A stretch of 64,000 nt of DNA from an uncultured Spirochaetaceae bacterium (GTDB lineage Bacteria; Spirochaetota; Spirochaetia; Sphaerochaetales; Sphaerochaetaceae). The DNA lies in the NCBI GenBank assembly GCA_944392965.1, contig CALXYM010000002.1, forward strand, positions 62,001-126,000. Reading direction: 5' to 3'. Both the position numbers and the translations under genes were made by a program. The notes under the pieces were generated by a model. The model saw only the letters and a list, made by a program, of their open reading frames with translations. It was not told the DNA's origin and searched no databases. Of the stretch, positions 44,280 to 53,234 are shown piece after piece (positions within the stretch are counted from its first letter, which is position 1; every line of letters begins with the position of its first letter).

Positions 44280-45038
44280 ATGAAAATAAACATCCTGCCT
44301 GCATCCAAGATGAGAGATGTGGACAATGTCTGCTTCGACCGTTCAAACTACATGGTAAAGAGAAGATACCATATCGCATACAGGTATACCTTCAAAGGAA
44401 GGACACATGAAGAGGCGAAGGCATCCCTTCTTGCGAAAGACGGTCTCTTTGGCTTCAACACCACACACAATAGTCGCACAAACGGCTTCTTCACACCCAA
44501 AAGTCCTGACAACATCATACTCGACTTTGGAGAGAACCATGAGATCCGCCCCAAGGACGAAGCGACTGCGCAGTGCGTGCTGTACTTTTCGAACTCACCC
44601 CAGCACACCGCCCTTCTGGATACCTTCAGCAACATCAAAATCGAAGGCAAGGATAATAGTGATGGATGCACCTTGGAGACATCCTTTGATGCTGATTTCT
44701 ACGTCACTCTCCCGGACTGCTTCGCGGACCCTCTTTACGTCCTGCATGGGTATAACCGTGCGAACATCCCACCAGCAGAGAAATGGATTTCTGAGAACCT
44801 CGATTCAAATCTCAGGTGCAACATAAAAGGCGACCGAGACATCAGCTATCTTTTCAGCGTCCCCTACACCTACCCCGGGCGTGAGAAGTTCTGGCCCTGG
44901 CAGGAGGCAGAGCCGGAGGATGTACAGCTAGAAATCCTCGAAGCCACTCCACTTGAAGAAGGAGTTGCAACCTGCTTCTATGATGAAGATATCGTCACCG
45001 AATACCAGAACAACAGCAAAAGTTCCATCATGAGATAA
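44280..45038 (+). CDS. Hypothetical protein
   Basis: A 252-residue protein without signal peptide, membrane segment or recognised family. It is rich in aromatic residues and Asn/Asp and appears mostly beta-structured. It has a consensus promoter and a strong ribosome site (AAAAGGAGG). The neighbours are unknown or decaying genes, so it is probably part of an acquired block. Confidence 0.65.
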   Translation: MKINILPASKMRDVDNVCFDRSNYMVKRRYHIAYRYTFKGRTHEEAKASLLAKDGLFGFNTTHNSRTNGFFTPKSPDNIILDFGENHEIRPKDEATAQCVLYFSNSPQHTALLDTFSNIKIEGKDNSDGCTLETSFDADFYVTLPDCFADPLYVLHGYNRANIPPAEKWISENLDSNLRCNIKGDRDISYLFSVPYTYPGREKFWPWQEAEPEDVQLEILEATPLEEGVATCFYDEDIVTEYQNNSKSSIMR

Positions 45039-45071
45039 ATTCAGAATGTTATACTCAGGAGGCTACGGTAG

Positions 45072-45385
45072 AATGTAAGGGAGGCCGATTCAGAGGCCCT
45101 GAAAAACCGTAGCGTCTCCGCAATCATGAACGTCTTGCATTTCTGCAAGACACACGGACTCGACAACATCGTCGGTTGCGCTACCGGGGGGGGGGAGAGA
45201 ACCGCTGGAAGGCAAGCTCCCCTGTCGCGCAGAAGTATGTCCGCTATGCCATATCATCCGGTCTCAGAATCTCTTTCAGACGCATTAAGGGACACATCGG
45301 AAACAGCTACCATAAAAAAGTGGACAAGCTGGCAAGAACGGCATTGAGGATGATCTGCCCCTCATCTGTTTTTCCCTTCCTCTAA
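45072..45385 (+). pseudogene. RNase H-like remnant
   Basis: Two frames together resemble the second half of RNase HI. The first (from 45072) reads like the helix with AIMNVLHFCKTHGLDNI. The second (from about 45176) has ENRWKASSPVAQKYVRY and the final-helix motif RIKGHIGNSYHKKVDKLA, close to the VKGHSGN..NE.AD.LA consensus. They are joined near a run of ten G (45186-45195) and need an indel to be read as one. The N-terminal catalytic half is missing, so this is a decayed gene. Confidence 0.45.
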
Positions 45386-45400
45386 TCCTCAGTGCCTGAA

Positions 45401-45429
45401 TTAACTTTCTATCGACTGTCTGTTATATT
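45401..45429 (+). promoter_or_regulatory. Promoter of the toxin-antitoxin-like pair
   Basis: TTAACT (45401-45406), 17-nt spacer and TATATT (45424-45429), upstream of the small gene at 45452. Confidence 0.5.
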
Positions 45430-45451
45430 ATTCATACAGGAGGAAAAATTC

Positions 45452-45640
45452 ATGGCAACAATATCTTACAACAGACCTGTCACCATCAACCCCGACTGGG
45501 GCGTAAAAAACCTTCTCGAAGCAATGAAGAAAGGCGACCAGCTGAAGAACCTGACGAAAGAGGATTTTGAAAGACATGAACGCCTTACTAGACCGCTTTC
45601 CCAGGAAGAGCGGAAAGCACTCAGGGAGAAACTCTCATGA
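45452..45640 (+). CDS. Small antitoxin-like protein
   Basis: A 62-residue, helical, charged protein. AGGAGG lies 8 nt before this ATG; an upstream in-frame start at 45392 has no ribosome site. The stop overlaps the next gene as ATGA. Size, position and coupling suggest the antitoxin of a GNAT-type toxin-antitoxin pair, though no DNA-binding fold is obvious. Confidence 0.6.
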   Translation: MATISYNRPVTINPDWGVKNLLEAMKKGDQLKNLTKEDFERHERLTRPLSQEERKALREKLS

Positions 45641-46193
45641 AACAATCTTTGATACTGATGGATTACAATACCCTCAAAAAAGAATCAAGTGGAAGCTCGA
45701 AGTTCAAAAAACTCCGGGCTTCTTTTTCGTATTCACGCAATGCTGATGTTGAAAACTTCATCCACACTGAATGTTCAAAATATGAGAAGGATTTCAACAC
45801 AAGAAATTATTTTTCCTTTGACACAGAAAAGGCAAAAATCGCCGCTTTCTTCACCCTCTCCCTTCACTCAATCATCCTCGGAGATCTCGTCTCTAATATT
45901 GATGAATCCATCATGTCCGTTCTCCGTGGTTATGGCAAACGTGACGCCCGTTCTGTCGGCTGTTACCTCATTGGACAATTCGCCCGTGATGACAATTACT
46001 CCCATGATGATATCTCAGGTTTTGACATGTTCTCAGAAACAAAGATCCTGTTAAAACTCGCCCGTGACATTGTCGGAGGCCGCTTTGTCGCAATAGACTG
46101 AAACTCATCCCCTTCTACGAAGAAAACGGCTTCGTGACTGTCAACCAGCATGCAGACTTTTTTACAATGATTATGCCAATCACCGACCTGTAA
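45637..46193 (+). pseudogene. GNAT-type toxin-like acetyltransferase, frameshifted
   Basis: The first 154 codons (to TGA at 46099-46101) contain YLIGQFARDDNYSHDDISGFDMF and VGGRFVAID, resembling GNAT enzymes found next to small antitoxins. The expected last strand and helix, KLIPFYEENGF, follow at once in the -1 frame and run to TAA at 46191-46193. No slippery heptamer is present at the junction, so a small deletion is the likely cause. The loss removes the conserved FYE.NGF end of the acetyl-CoA fold, so the enzyme is probably inactive. Confidence 0.6.
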
Positions 46194-46210
46194 TCAGCTT
46201 GGACATGACA

Positions 46211-46516
46211 CTATTCACATCCCTGCAAGGACACTGCGCGTCCTCCTTCCGAGGTGTAATTCCTCCAATATTCATATCGGATAGAATCAACAAGATACTG
46301 AACATCCTCTTCATCTGATACGCCAAGTCTTTCAGCAGCACCGGAAAAGGCGTTCTGTGCTTTCAAAAGTGCAGAAGCAGACGCATTGCTCATTACTATT
46401 TCCCCACTGCTATTCAGAGAGAAAAGAATGTTATCTCCCATTTTCAGACCTAATTGTCGGCGTATTTCAATGGGAACTGTAATCTATCCATTCTGCGACA
46501 TTCTAGCAAGATTCAT
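46211..46516 (-). pseudogene. AbrB/MazE-type antitoxin with in-frame amber codon
   Basis: From an ATG at 46516, with GAGG 5 nt upstream, the frame reads MNLARMSQNG, then TAG (46484-46486), then ITVPIEIRRQLGLKMGDNILF, the swapped-hairpin AbrB DNA-binding domain. The usual residue at the stop is Gln or Arg, one base from TAG. The rest (AERLGVSDEEDVQYLVDSIRYE) is the typical C-terminus of these antitoxins. No PIN or MazF toxin follows, so it is an orphan, decaying antitoxin unless the amber codon is suppressed. Confidence 0.65.
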
Positions 46517-46587
46517 GCATACCTCAACTCTTCTTTATGTCTAAGTATAATAGTAAGAGAAAGTCATCAATTTGTAGAATACTTATT

Positions 46588-46612
46588 GAAAAAGGGAGCC
46601 GCAGCTCCCTTC
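46588..46612 (-). terminator. Terminator after the PepSY gene
   Basis: An 8-bp stem AAGGGAGC/GCTCCCTT (46593-46612) with loop of four, followed on the minus strand by TTTTTCAA. It lies 4 nt past the PepSY gene. Confidence 0.85.
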
Positions 46613-46616
46613 CTCA

Positions 46617-47345
46617 CTATCTCCATCTCTCAACTTCTTCCTGGTAGGAAGTAAGCTCACCTGTGACGGCGTCTATCTCGACCTCATACTCGATTCCATC
46701 ACTGTAAGCACTCGCCTCGTATGAGTAGCGTCCATCATCGTAATCCCTCTCAAGACGGGAGAAGCTTACTCCTTCCGGGAGATAGGATGAGATGATTCCC
46801 TCAGCCTCTGATCTTTCAATTACCGCGACATCACGGCTTACCCTGTTCCTGCCCCTCTTCTCCATGGAGTAAGACAGGATCTCTCCGGAATCAGAAATCT
46901 CATACTCATAGTTGAAATCACCATTTCTGAAATTTATCTCATAAACGATAATCCCATCATCCCTGTCACTTTCCCTACGGAGGTTGCTTACATCAGAGTC
47001 TGTGAATCCGGCATTCTCAAGTGCGATCTGGACAGCCTCATCACGGCTTATGCCGCTTAACCCTTCACTGCCGCGGAGACGCTCTGCTTCACTATCGAAA
47101 GAGAGAACCGTTCCATCAGAGAGTGCGATCTCATAATCGTATTCCACTCCATCGGCATAGAACTCGATATCATAGATCCTCTCTCCATCCTCCCAATCAA
47201 GACGACTTCTCATTGAGAGGATATTCTCACTGTTTACTCCGCTATCTCTTATCGCAATGCTCTCAGCCTCTTCCCTCGTGATCTGCGCGAACAGGGCTGA
47301 ACATGCTAGAACCATAACCAATAATACTAAAATCTTCTTTTTCAT
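46617..47345 (-). CDS. Secreted protein with PepSY-like repeats
   Basis: The 242-residue protein has a signal peptide (1-20, ending LFAQ) and about three PepSY-type units. Each is an alpha-helical EEAESIAI-like start followed by beta hairpins such as YDIEFYADGVEYDYEI and YEINFRNGDFNYEYEI. PepSY domains occur in protease inhibitors and calcium- or envelope-linked proteins. A two-component system lies just upstream in the same direction, a common arrangement in which the system controls or senses the PepSY protein. AAGGAG precedes the ATG. Confidence 0.82.
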   Translation of the reverse strand: MKKKILVLLVMVLACSALFAQITREEAESIAIRDSGVNSENILSMRSRLDWEDGERIYDIEFYADGVEYDYEIALSDGTVLSFDSEAERLRGSEGLSGISRDEAVQIALENAGFTDSDVSNLRRESDRDDGIIVYEINFRNGDFNYEYEISDSGEILSYSMEKRGRNRVSRDVAVIERSEAEGIISSYLPEGVSFSRLERDYDDGRYSYEASAYSDGIEYEVEIDAVTGELTSYQEEVERWR

Positions 47346-47428
47346 TTTTCTTCTCCTTGTATGCCTACATAATAAAGAAGAAAAATGAGAGGAAAATTAA
47401 AATTCAGAATTTTTTATTTTTTTAACTG

Positions 47429-48745
47429 TTATTCGGAAAGAGGCAAGGTAAGGGTAAAGACGCTCCCCTTTTCCAGTCGGCTTTCAACACTCACAGAGCC
47501 TCCGTTGAGACTTGCAATCTCCTTCACCATTGCAAGTCCCAAGCCTGAGGAGGATGAGGTTCTGGATTTATCCACCTGAAAAAACCTGTCGAATATTCTC
47601 TTCTGATTCTCCTCGCTGATTCCAATCCCATCATCCTTCACCTCGATAAGAGCCTTTCTGTCATTTTTTCTTAGGATGACCTCCACGCGTCCCTTCTCTT
47701 TTGAATATGAGATCGCATTGTCTATGAGGTTTATCATTGCACGGGTGATCATATCCTCATCGGCAAAAATGTTTATCCTCGTTTCAATAGAAGAGGTAAG
47801 ATTAACACCCTTTTCCTCTGCAATCTCCACCATGCTCTCAGATACAGTATTCGCAAGCTCAGAAAGGGAGAAAACCTTCCTGTTTATCTTAATAGTTCCC
47901 TTATCGGCCCTTGCAAGTGTGAGAAGGGAATCAATTAGACGGCTCATCCTGTCACTCTCTTTGATTATCACGCTCAAGGATTCACTGACCTCTTTCTCAT
48001 CATCAATGACACTGAGCGCGTATTCAGCTTCCGCTTTTATGACGGCAACGGGAGTCCTGAGTTCATGAGAAGCATCATCGGAGAACTCCTTTTCCCTCAG
48101 GAACGACGTCTTAAGACGGGAGAGCATCGCATTAAAAGCCTCGCTTAAAGCCTTTCCCTCCTTCGTATTGGAACTCTCCAGCGTTATATTAAGATCATCA
48201 CCGGAAGCGATGGTTGAGGCGGTAGCAATCAGATCCTCCAACGGACGGAATGCCTTTTTAACGATGAAATACCCTCCAAGGGCGGATATCAGAACTAGGA
48301 TGGGAGCAATAAGCAGCAGTGGAAGATAATCTGATGTGAAAACAGCGTAAACGCTTGATACCGAGGCAGCGGTCCTCAGGTAGAAGGAATCCATCATCAT
48401 ATCACTTACGATCCATGTACGATCTGCAATCTGTAGACTTCTCTGTCCCTCCTGATAGGCAATGGATTCCACGGGAGAAGAACGTCTTCCAAAAAGAAGT
48501 GATCCATCCAAGGAGAATGCGAATACATATACCCCATCCTCGACCTCATCCAGTTCATCAAAACGGGCTATCCCGTTATTGAAGAATACATCATCGGCAG
48601 CATCGCTGAGTACACCTTCGATATCACTGCGGAGATTACGGATGGATACGGCATCGGAGAAGGCGAAGAACATGAGAAAGATGAGTGCCATCAGGAACAA
48701 CGTCCAGAGGGTATACCAGCTGACGATCCTCTTTTTAAGACTCAT
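47429..48745 (-). CDS. Sensor histidine kinase
   Basis: The 438-residue kinase has two membrane helices (about 13-33 and 145-167) around a periplasmic sensor region, then a HAMP linker. The HisKA box follows with SHELRTPVAVIKA (phospho-accepting His), and the HATPase domain has NLIDNAISYSKE, DDGIGISEE and GLGLAMVKEIASLNGG. The start overlaps the response-regulator gene by 11 nt, so the two are one operon. Confidence 0.93.
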   Translation of the reverse strand: MSLKKRIVSWYTLWTLFLMALIFLMFFAFSDAVSIRNLRSDIEGVLSDAADDVFFNNGIARFDELDEVEDGVYVFAFSLDGSLLFGRRSSPVESIAYQEGQRSLQIADRTWIVSDMMMDSFYLRTAASVSSVYAVFTSDYLPLLLIAPILVLISALGGYFIVKKAFRPLEDLIATASTIASGDDLNITLESSNTKEGKALSEAFNAMLSRLKTSFLREKEFSDDASHELRTPVAVIKAEAEYALSVIDDEKEVSESLSVIIKESDRMSRLIDSLLTLARADKGTIKINRKVFSLSELANTVSESMVEIAEEKGVNLTSSIETRINIFADEDMITRAMINLIDNAISYSKEKGRVEVILRKNDRKALIEVKDDGIGISEENQKRIFDRFFQVDKSRTSSSSGLGLAMVKEIASLNGGSVSVESRLEKGSVFTLTLPLSE

Positions 48746-49418
48746 CCGGTCCTCCTATCATATAGCCTCTCCCCCTGTAGGTATGGATAAGCTCCTTCTC
48801 CTCCCCCTGATCGATCTTCTTCCTGAGATATCTTATATACACGTCCACCATGTTAGACTGCCCTTCATAGCTGTAATCCCATACGTGGCTTAAAAGCATA
48901 TCTCGGCTGAGGATCATCCCCTCATTCGTCATCATGTATTTTAAAAGCGCATATTCCTTCTGAGAGAGCTCAATCACGCGCTCCCCTCTCTTTACGATTC
49001 CACTTGCACTGTCAAGTGTAAGATCATCCACTTTCAGTACGCTGGAAATGCTCTTTTTTCCCGCACGGCGCAAAACCGATCGTATACGGGCAAGGAGTTC
49101 ATCGAATGAGAACGGTTTCACGATGTAATCATCCGCTCCTGAATCCAGTCCCGATACCCTGTCTGAAAGCGCGTCCCTTGCAGTAAGGAATATCACGGGG
49201 GAGATGCCTCCTTCACCCCTATATTTCTTAAGAACCTGAAATCCATCAAGGCCTGGCATCATCACATCCAGAAGGGCCAGATCATAATCGGTTGCCACAA
49301 GATAATCCAATGCGGATGAACCATCATACACGGTATCAACAGCATATCCCTCCTTCTTCAATCTCTTGGATACGACATCGGCAAGAGATTTCTCATCATC
49401 GGCAACAAGAATCCTCAT
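48735..49418 (-). CDS. OmpR/PhoB-family response regulator
   Basis: The 227-residue regulator has a receiver domain (DDEKSL acidic pair, phospho-Asp in LALLDVMMPGLDG, Lys in YIVKPF) and a winged-helix output domain with MLLSHVWDYSYEGQSNMVDVYIRYLRKKI. GGGAGGG lies upstream of the ATG. It pairs with the kinase that follows and probably controls the PepSY gene. Confidence 0.93.
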   Translation of the reverse strand: MRILVADDEKSLADVVSKRLKKEGYAVDTVYDGSSALDYLVATDYDLALLDVMMPGLDGFQVLKKYRGEGGISPVIFLTARDALSDRVSGLDSGADDYIVKPFSFDELLARIRSVLRRAGKKSISSVLKVDDLTLDSASGIVKRGERVIELSQKEYALLKYMMTNEGMILSRDMLLSHVWDYSYEGQSNMVDVYIRYLRKKIDQGEEKELIHTYRGRGYMIGGPDES

Positions 49419-49465
49419 TCTCTACCCTCCCAAGAAGAAGATAATCGAGAAAGATTAAAACAGGA

Positions 49466-50314
49466 TTAATACCCGAAGAAGGCTTTTATCTCACTAAGCC
49501 TCTTTCTGGTATCATCAACCCCGAGATCGTATATCGCTCTTACCTTCTCCTTATCCTTTTCTACCCTTTTCACATGCAAATCCTTTGTAGGTGCGATGAT
49601 GAGAACCTTCTTCTCCTTCTCAAGCTCATCAAGCAGATCAAGAACCCTGTTGTACTCCATAGCACGCCTTTCCATAGCAGGTATCAAAGCAGGGTATTTC
49701 CTCATCATCAGCTTCATGACGGGATTGAGTTTTCCCTCCTTCTTCCTATATCCCCTAGGACGGGTGAGTATGACCAGGTTCCTCTCATAGCCAAGACTCA
49801 TGAAATATTCGATTGGAATAGAGTCGGAAACACCTCCATCGAAGAGTGTATAACCATCCACTTTAACAGCTCTTGACACACCAGGCATCGAGGAGGACGC
49901 CCTCATCCACTCAATATCATTATCCATACCATTGGGGAACTTATGGTAGACACTTTTGCCCGTATAGGCATCTGTCGCCACGGTATAAAGTTCTACGGGA
50001 TTATTCACGAATGCCTCATAATCGAAGGGATCGAGCTTCTCAGGAATCTCGTGATAGCAGAAATCAGCACCGAAGATATCTCCCGTCTTCAGCAGGGAAC
50101 GGAGACCGGAATATCTCGGATCATTCAGAAAACGCAGGTTATACCTTATCGAGCGTCCGATCTGCCGGGATTTATAGTTACAGCCGAATGTGATTCCCGC
50201 GGACACTCCTATATATCCGTCCACGCTGATGTCATTCTCCATAAGCACATCAAGACATCCTGCGGTATAAAGACCGCGCATCGCACCCCCTTCCAAAACC
50301 ATTCCTTTCTTCAT
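49466..50314 (-). CDS. Patatin-like phospholipase, YjjU type
   Basis: The 282-residue protein has the oxyanion motif GGAMRG at residues 9-14, nucleophile elbow GVSAG and catalytic Asp in FDGGVSDSIP. It lacks a signal peptide, so it is probably a cytoplasmic lipid hydrolase. It begins 4 nt after the M16C protease gene. Confidence 0.9.
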   Translation of the reverse strand: MKKGMVLEGGAMRGLYTAGCLDVLMENDISVDGYIGVSAGITFGCNYKSRQIGRSIRYNLRFLNDPRYSGLRSLLKTGDIFGADFCYHEIPEKLDPFDYEAFVNNPVELYTVATDAYTGKSVYHKFPNGMDNDIEWMRASSSMPGVSRAVKVDGYTLFDGGVSDSIPIEYFMSLGYERNLVILTRPRGYRKKEGKLNPVMKLMMRKYPALIPAMERRAMEYNRVLDLLDELEKEKKVLIIAPTKDLHVKRVEKDKEKVRAIYDLGVDDTRKRLSEIKAFFGY

Positions 50315-50318
50315 CTTC

Positions 50319-53171
50319 TTATAAAGGCAGGATAAAGATATCGTATCCCCTATCCTTAAGTGCCTCTTCCTCCTTTCTATCGGTTATGATGGCCTGAGAA
50401 GATGATGCCTCCCCTGTCAGGCCAGCTAGATGATTCCTGATTGCGTAAACATCCTCCACATCAAGCCCGTTCAGATCCGCACGCAGACGCTGACGGTATT
50501 CGTCACTTACGCTGAAAAGCCTGCGACGCAGGTATATCAGAGCCTTCTGAGATGGGCTCTGAGGTTTCCTGTCCTGACTCTTTATATTAATTCTGACATC
50601 ATCGAGCTTCTTCTTGTCAATCTTCTGAATCTCCACAGATCTGGTAAAATCATCAAAACTCAGAAGGCCCCTTGGATCACGATAGGTATAGAAGAAGAGC
50701 CTCGATTCCATGTTGTCAAGCATGCACCCTGTTCCATATGCACCCCCTTTTGCTCTTATCAGATCCCATAGGCTGTCCGTAGAGAGCACGGAGAGGAACA
50801 TCCTCACAGAGAGCATGTCATGCCATGAAAGAGAGGAGACAGAAGAACTTAACGCACTATAGGAGACCGGCGTACTCAGAAGAAAGGCTGCCTTTTTCGG
50901 AAAATCAGGATTTATTTCACATCGTTTTTCTATCCCTCCTTTACTAGCGAAAGAAGAGAGGAAATATTCTGCCTCAGCTCTCATGAAAGACGTGTTCTCC
51001 TTATCTGATAGTGTCTGAATGGAAAGCCTGTCGGCATCAAGAAGTTTTTCCCTGACACTCAGTATGCGTCCGATTTCCCCATCCACATCCTTCCTCTTGC
51101 TCTCAATCGTATACCAGTAAGAGAGTCCTGAGAGCTTCTCTCCTATGTATAAGGATGATGATAGAGGGGCCGATGATGCGCTGATAGCATAGCTGTGCCC
51201 GGATTGCACGACCCCTGCCTTATAGTCCGTGGAGATATCGGTAAGGGCGTTTGACAGCTCCGCCTCATCAACATTGCCATCCTTTAATAGTTTTATGAAC
51301 TCTCCAAGTGCGTCATGTGCCGTCTCTTTTAAAGATCTCATCCTAAAAAGGAAGTAGATTCTCACATCCCCCTCAAGACTCTGACCACTCTCAAGATAGA
51401 AAGCATAACCGCCGGATGTATACCTTATATCGGTCTGAACGCTCCTCATATCCTTTTCTTTCGTCGAGCACATGGTCAAGAGACGGGCATACACATTCAG
51501 GCTCTCAAGCTCCTCCATCGAGAAATCTGAGACATCGAAGGCGGCATCAAGATAGACTATCCCATTTGAGAAACAGGGAACGGAGACAATCTTATCAGAA
51601 CGGGAGCCGGGATTATTCTCGAACTTCACATCCTCGACATCCTCTAGTTTGAGTGTTCCAAAATTCTTATAGCTCTCGGCATCGTCCTCACTTGATGAGA
51701 AATTCAAAAAGAGAGCCTCTTCACTCTCAGGATGCTTGGACTTCTCCTCTTCAAGAATCCTCTCCATCTCCGCCTCGATCTCGGCATCCTTCTTATCATC
51801 CATCGCGACGATGGATAGGAGCCTATGGGGATTATTAAGGAAGTTCTTCTCCATGTATTGCTCGAAATACCTTGGATTGGCCTCCGACCTTCTTCTGACC
51901 TCGGCCATGTCTCGCTCAGGATAGAGCGCAGAGAGGATATCCCCACCATATGCGAACGGTTTATCAATTCGGAAAAGAGCCTTCATTCCCTGGGGATTCC
52001 CCCCTGATATTTCTCTCAGATTGAACTCGTTCCGTCTCAAAGCCGCCTCTTTCTCCCGCTCGGAAAAACCGTTCTCAACGATCTTTTTCATGGCAGAAAG
52101 AAGATAGTCCGCAGCACTCTCATAATCTTCTTTTGCAACTCCGGCCATACCAACGGCGAAGGCATATTCACTGTAATCCCAGATCATTCCCGATTCTGTC
52201 GAGATGTCCTCTGAATACGGGCACTCTGTTATCGCATTGTAAAGCGGACAGCCTGGAGAGCCTAGAAGCATATCCGTAAGGACTGTGAGGGTCGCCCCTT
52301 CTACACCGTCCATGCTCGGATTGAGTCGCCATGAATAAAGGAGGCTTGCCTTACCATTTGAATTTCCATCAATGGATGAGGATGTCGCATAGGCTTTTCT
52401 CGGCTCTGTCCAACGAGGAGGGAGGACCACCTTCTCAGGAGGAGCGATATACTCCCTTTTTGAAAGATACTCCTCATCAAGAAATTTCAATATCTCCTCC
52501 TTCTCTATATCCCCATAGAGAAGAAGACACATATTTGACGGCACATAGTATTTCTTATAGGTCTCAATGTACTCTTCATATGAGAGCTTTGCTATCTCAC
52601 TCGGCAGTCCCCCGCTCTCATTCTGATACTGACAACCGGGAAAGAGGCCATGGCTTGATAGGGATGAAAGCACGCTCTCATGCTGGCTGGTCGCGCCCTG
52701 CATCTCGGAAAACACTACACCATCGAAGTGTACTCCATCCTTATAAGAGACACGGATTCCCTCCTGCATGAAGGTCTCCTTCCTCAGAAGAGGATCGAAC
52801 ACAGCATCCGTATAAACCTTGAAAAGGTTCTCAAAATCCTTTTTAACCGCACTGGAAGCGAGATAATATGTCCTGTCTGCCCCCGTCATGGCATTCATGA
52901 AAGTCGGACAGCCACGGGACATCTGCGTCGTAAACGCGTCTTTGACAGGGTATTTCCTGCTTCCTGAAAGTACCGTATGTTCTATTATATGGAAAACCCC
53001 GCTGGAACTATTGCAAGGGGTATACACTACATATGAGAAAAACTGTTCCCTGTCCTTGTTCTCAACCGTTATGACCCTGAATCCCGTATTCTCGTGAACA
53101 TAGAGGGATGCATTACCGTCATAAGAGGGAACCTCTTCCTTTCCTAAAAGTCTAAAACCGTAAAAACCCAT
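50319..53171 (-). CDS. M16C-family metallopeptidase (PreP/Cym1-like)
   Basis: The 950-residue protein has the inverted zinc motif HIIEH near residue 61 with the downstream Glu region, an M16C linker and a second inactive M16 half. It matches the presequence-protease family, which degrades short unfolded peptides in a closed chamber. No signal peptide is seen. The ATG has no Shine-Dalgarno site; TATTTT lies 6 nt before it, so a leaderless mRNA is predicted. It is divergent from nfo. Confidence 0.92.
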   Translation of the reverse strand: MGFYGFRLLGKEEVPSYDGNASLYVHENTGFRVITVENKDREQFFSYVVYTPCNSSSGVFHIIEHTVLSGSRKYPVKDAFTTQMSRGCPTFMNAMTGADRTYYLASSAVKKDFENLFKVYTDAVFDPLLRKETFMQEGIRVSYKDGVHFDGVVFSEMQGATSQHESVLSSLSSHGLFPGCQYQNESGGLPSEIAKLSYEEYIETYKKYYVPSNMCLLLYGDIEKEEILKFLDEEYLSKREYIAPPEKVVLPPRWTEPRKAYATSSSIDGNSNGKASLLYSWRLNPSMDGVEGATLTVLTDMLLGSPGCPLYNAITECPYSEDISTESGMIWDYSEYAFAVGMAGVAKEDYESAADYLLSAMKKIVENGFSEREKEAALRRNEFNLREISGGNPQGMKALFRIDKPFAYGGDILSALYPERDMAEVRRRSEANPRYFEQYMEKNFLNNPHRLLSIVAMDDKKDAEIEAEMERILEEEKSKHPESEEALFLNFSSSEDDAESYKNFGTLKLEDVEDVKFENNPGSRSDKIVSVPCFSNGIVYLDAAFDVSDFSMEELESLNVYARLLTMCSTKEKDMRSVQTDIRYTSGGYAFYLESGQSLEGDVRIYFLFRMRSLKETAHDALGEFIKLLKDGNVDEAELSNALTDISTDYKAGVVQSGHSYAISASSAPLSSSLYIGEKLSGLSYWYTIESKRKDVDGEIGRILSVREKLLDADRLSIQTLSDKENTSFMRAEAEYFLSSFASKGGIEKRCEINPDFPKKAAFLLSTPVSYSALSSSVSSLSWHDMLSVRMFLSVLSTDSLWDLIRAKGGAYGTGCMLDNMESRLFFYTYRDPRGLLSFDDFTRSVEIQKIDKKKLDDVRINIKSQDRKPQSPSQKALIYLRRRLFSVSDEYRQRLRADLNGLDVEDVYAIRNHLAGLTGEASSSQAIITDRKEEEALKDRGYDIFILPL

Positions 53172-53177
53172 AAAAGA

Positions 53178-53226
53178 AAAATATCCTAAGAGGCGGTATT
53201 TGACAATATATCGTTAAGGCTATACC
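53178..53226. promoter_or_regulatory. Divergent promoters of the M16C protease and nfo with overlapping -35 boxes
   Basis: Plus strand: TTGACA (53200-53205), 15-nt spacer, TATACC (53221-53226), ATG 8 nt later. Minus strand: TTGTCA (53201-53206), 17-nt spacer, TATTTT (53178-53183), ATG 6 nt later. The two -35 boxes share five bases and both genes lack Shine-Dalgarno sites. Confidence 0.65.
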
Positions 53227-53234
53227 CTTTTGCC

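Noticed and set aside
46099-46105. Programmed frameshift to rescue the GNAT toxin
   Set aside because: There is no slippery heptamer or following stem at the break, in contrast to 42789-42848, so an inactivating indel is simpler.
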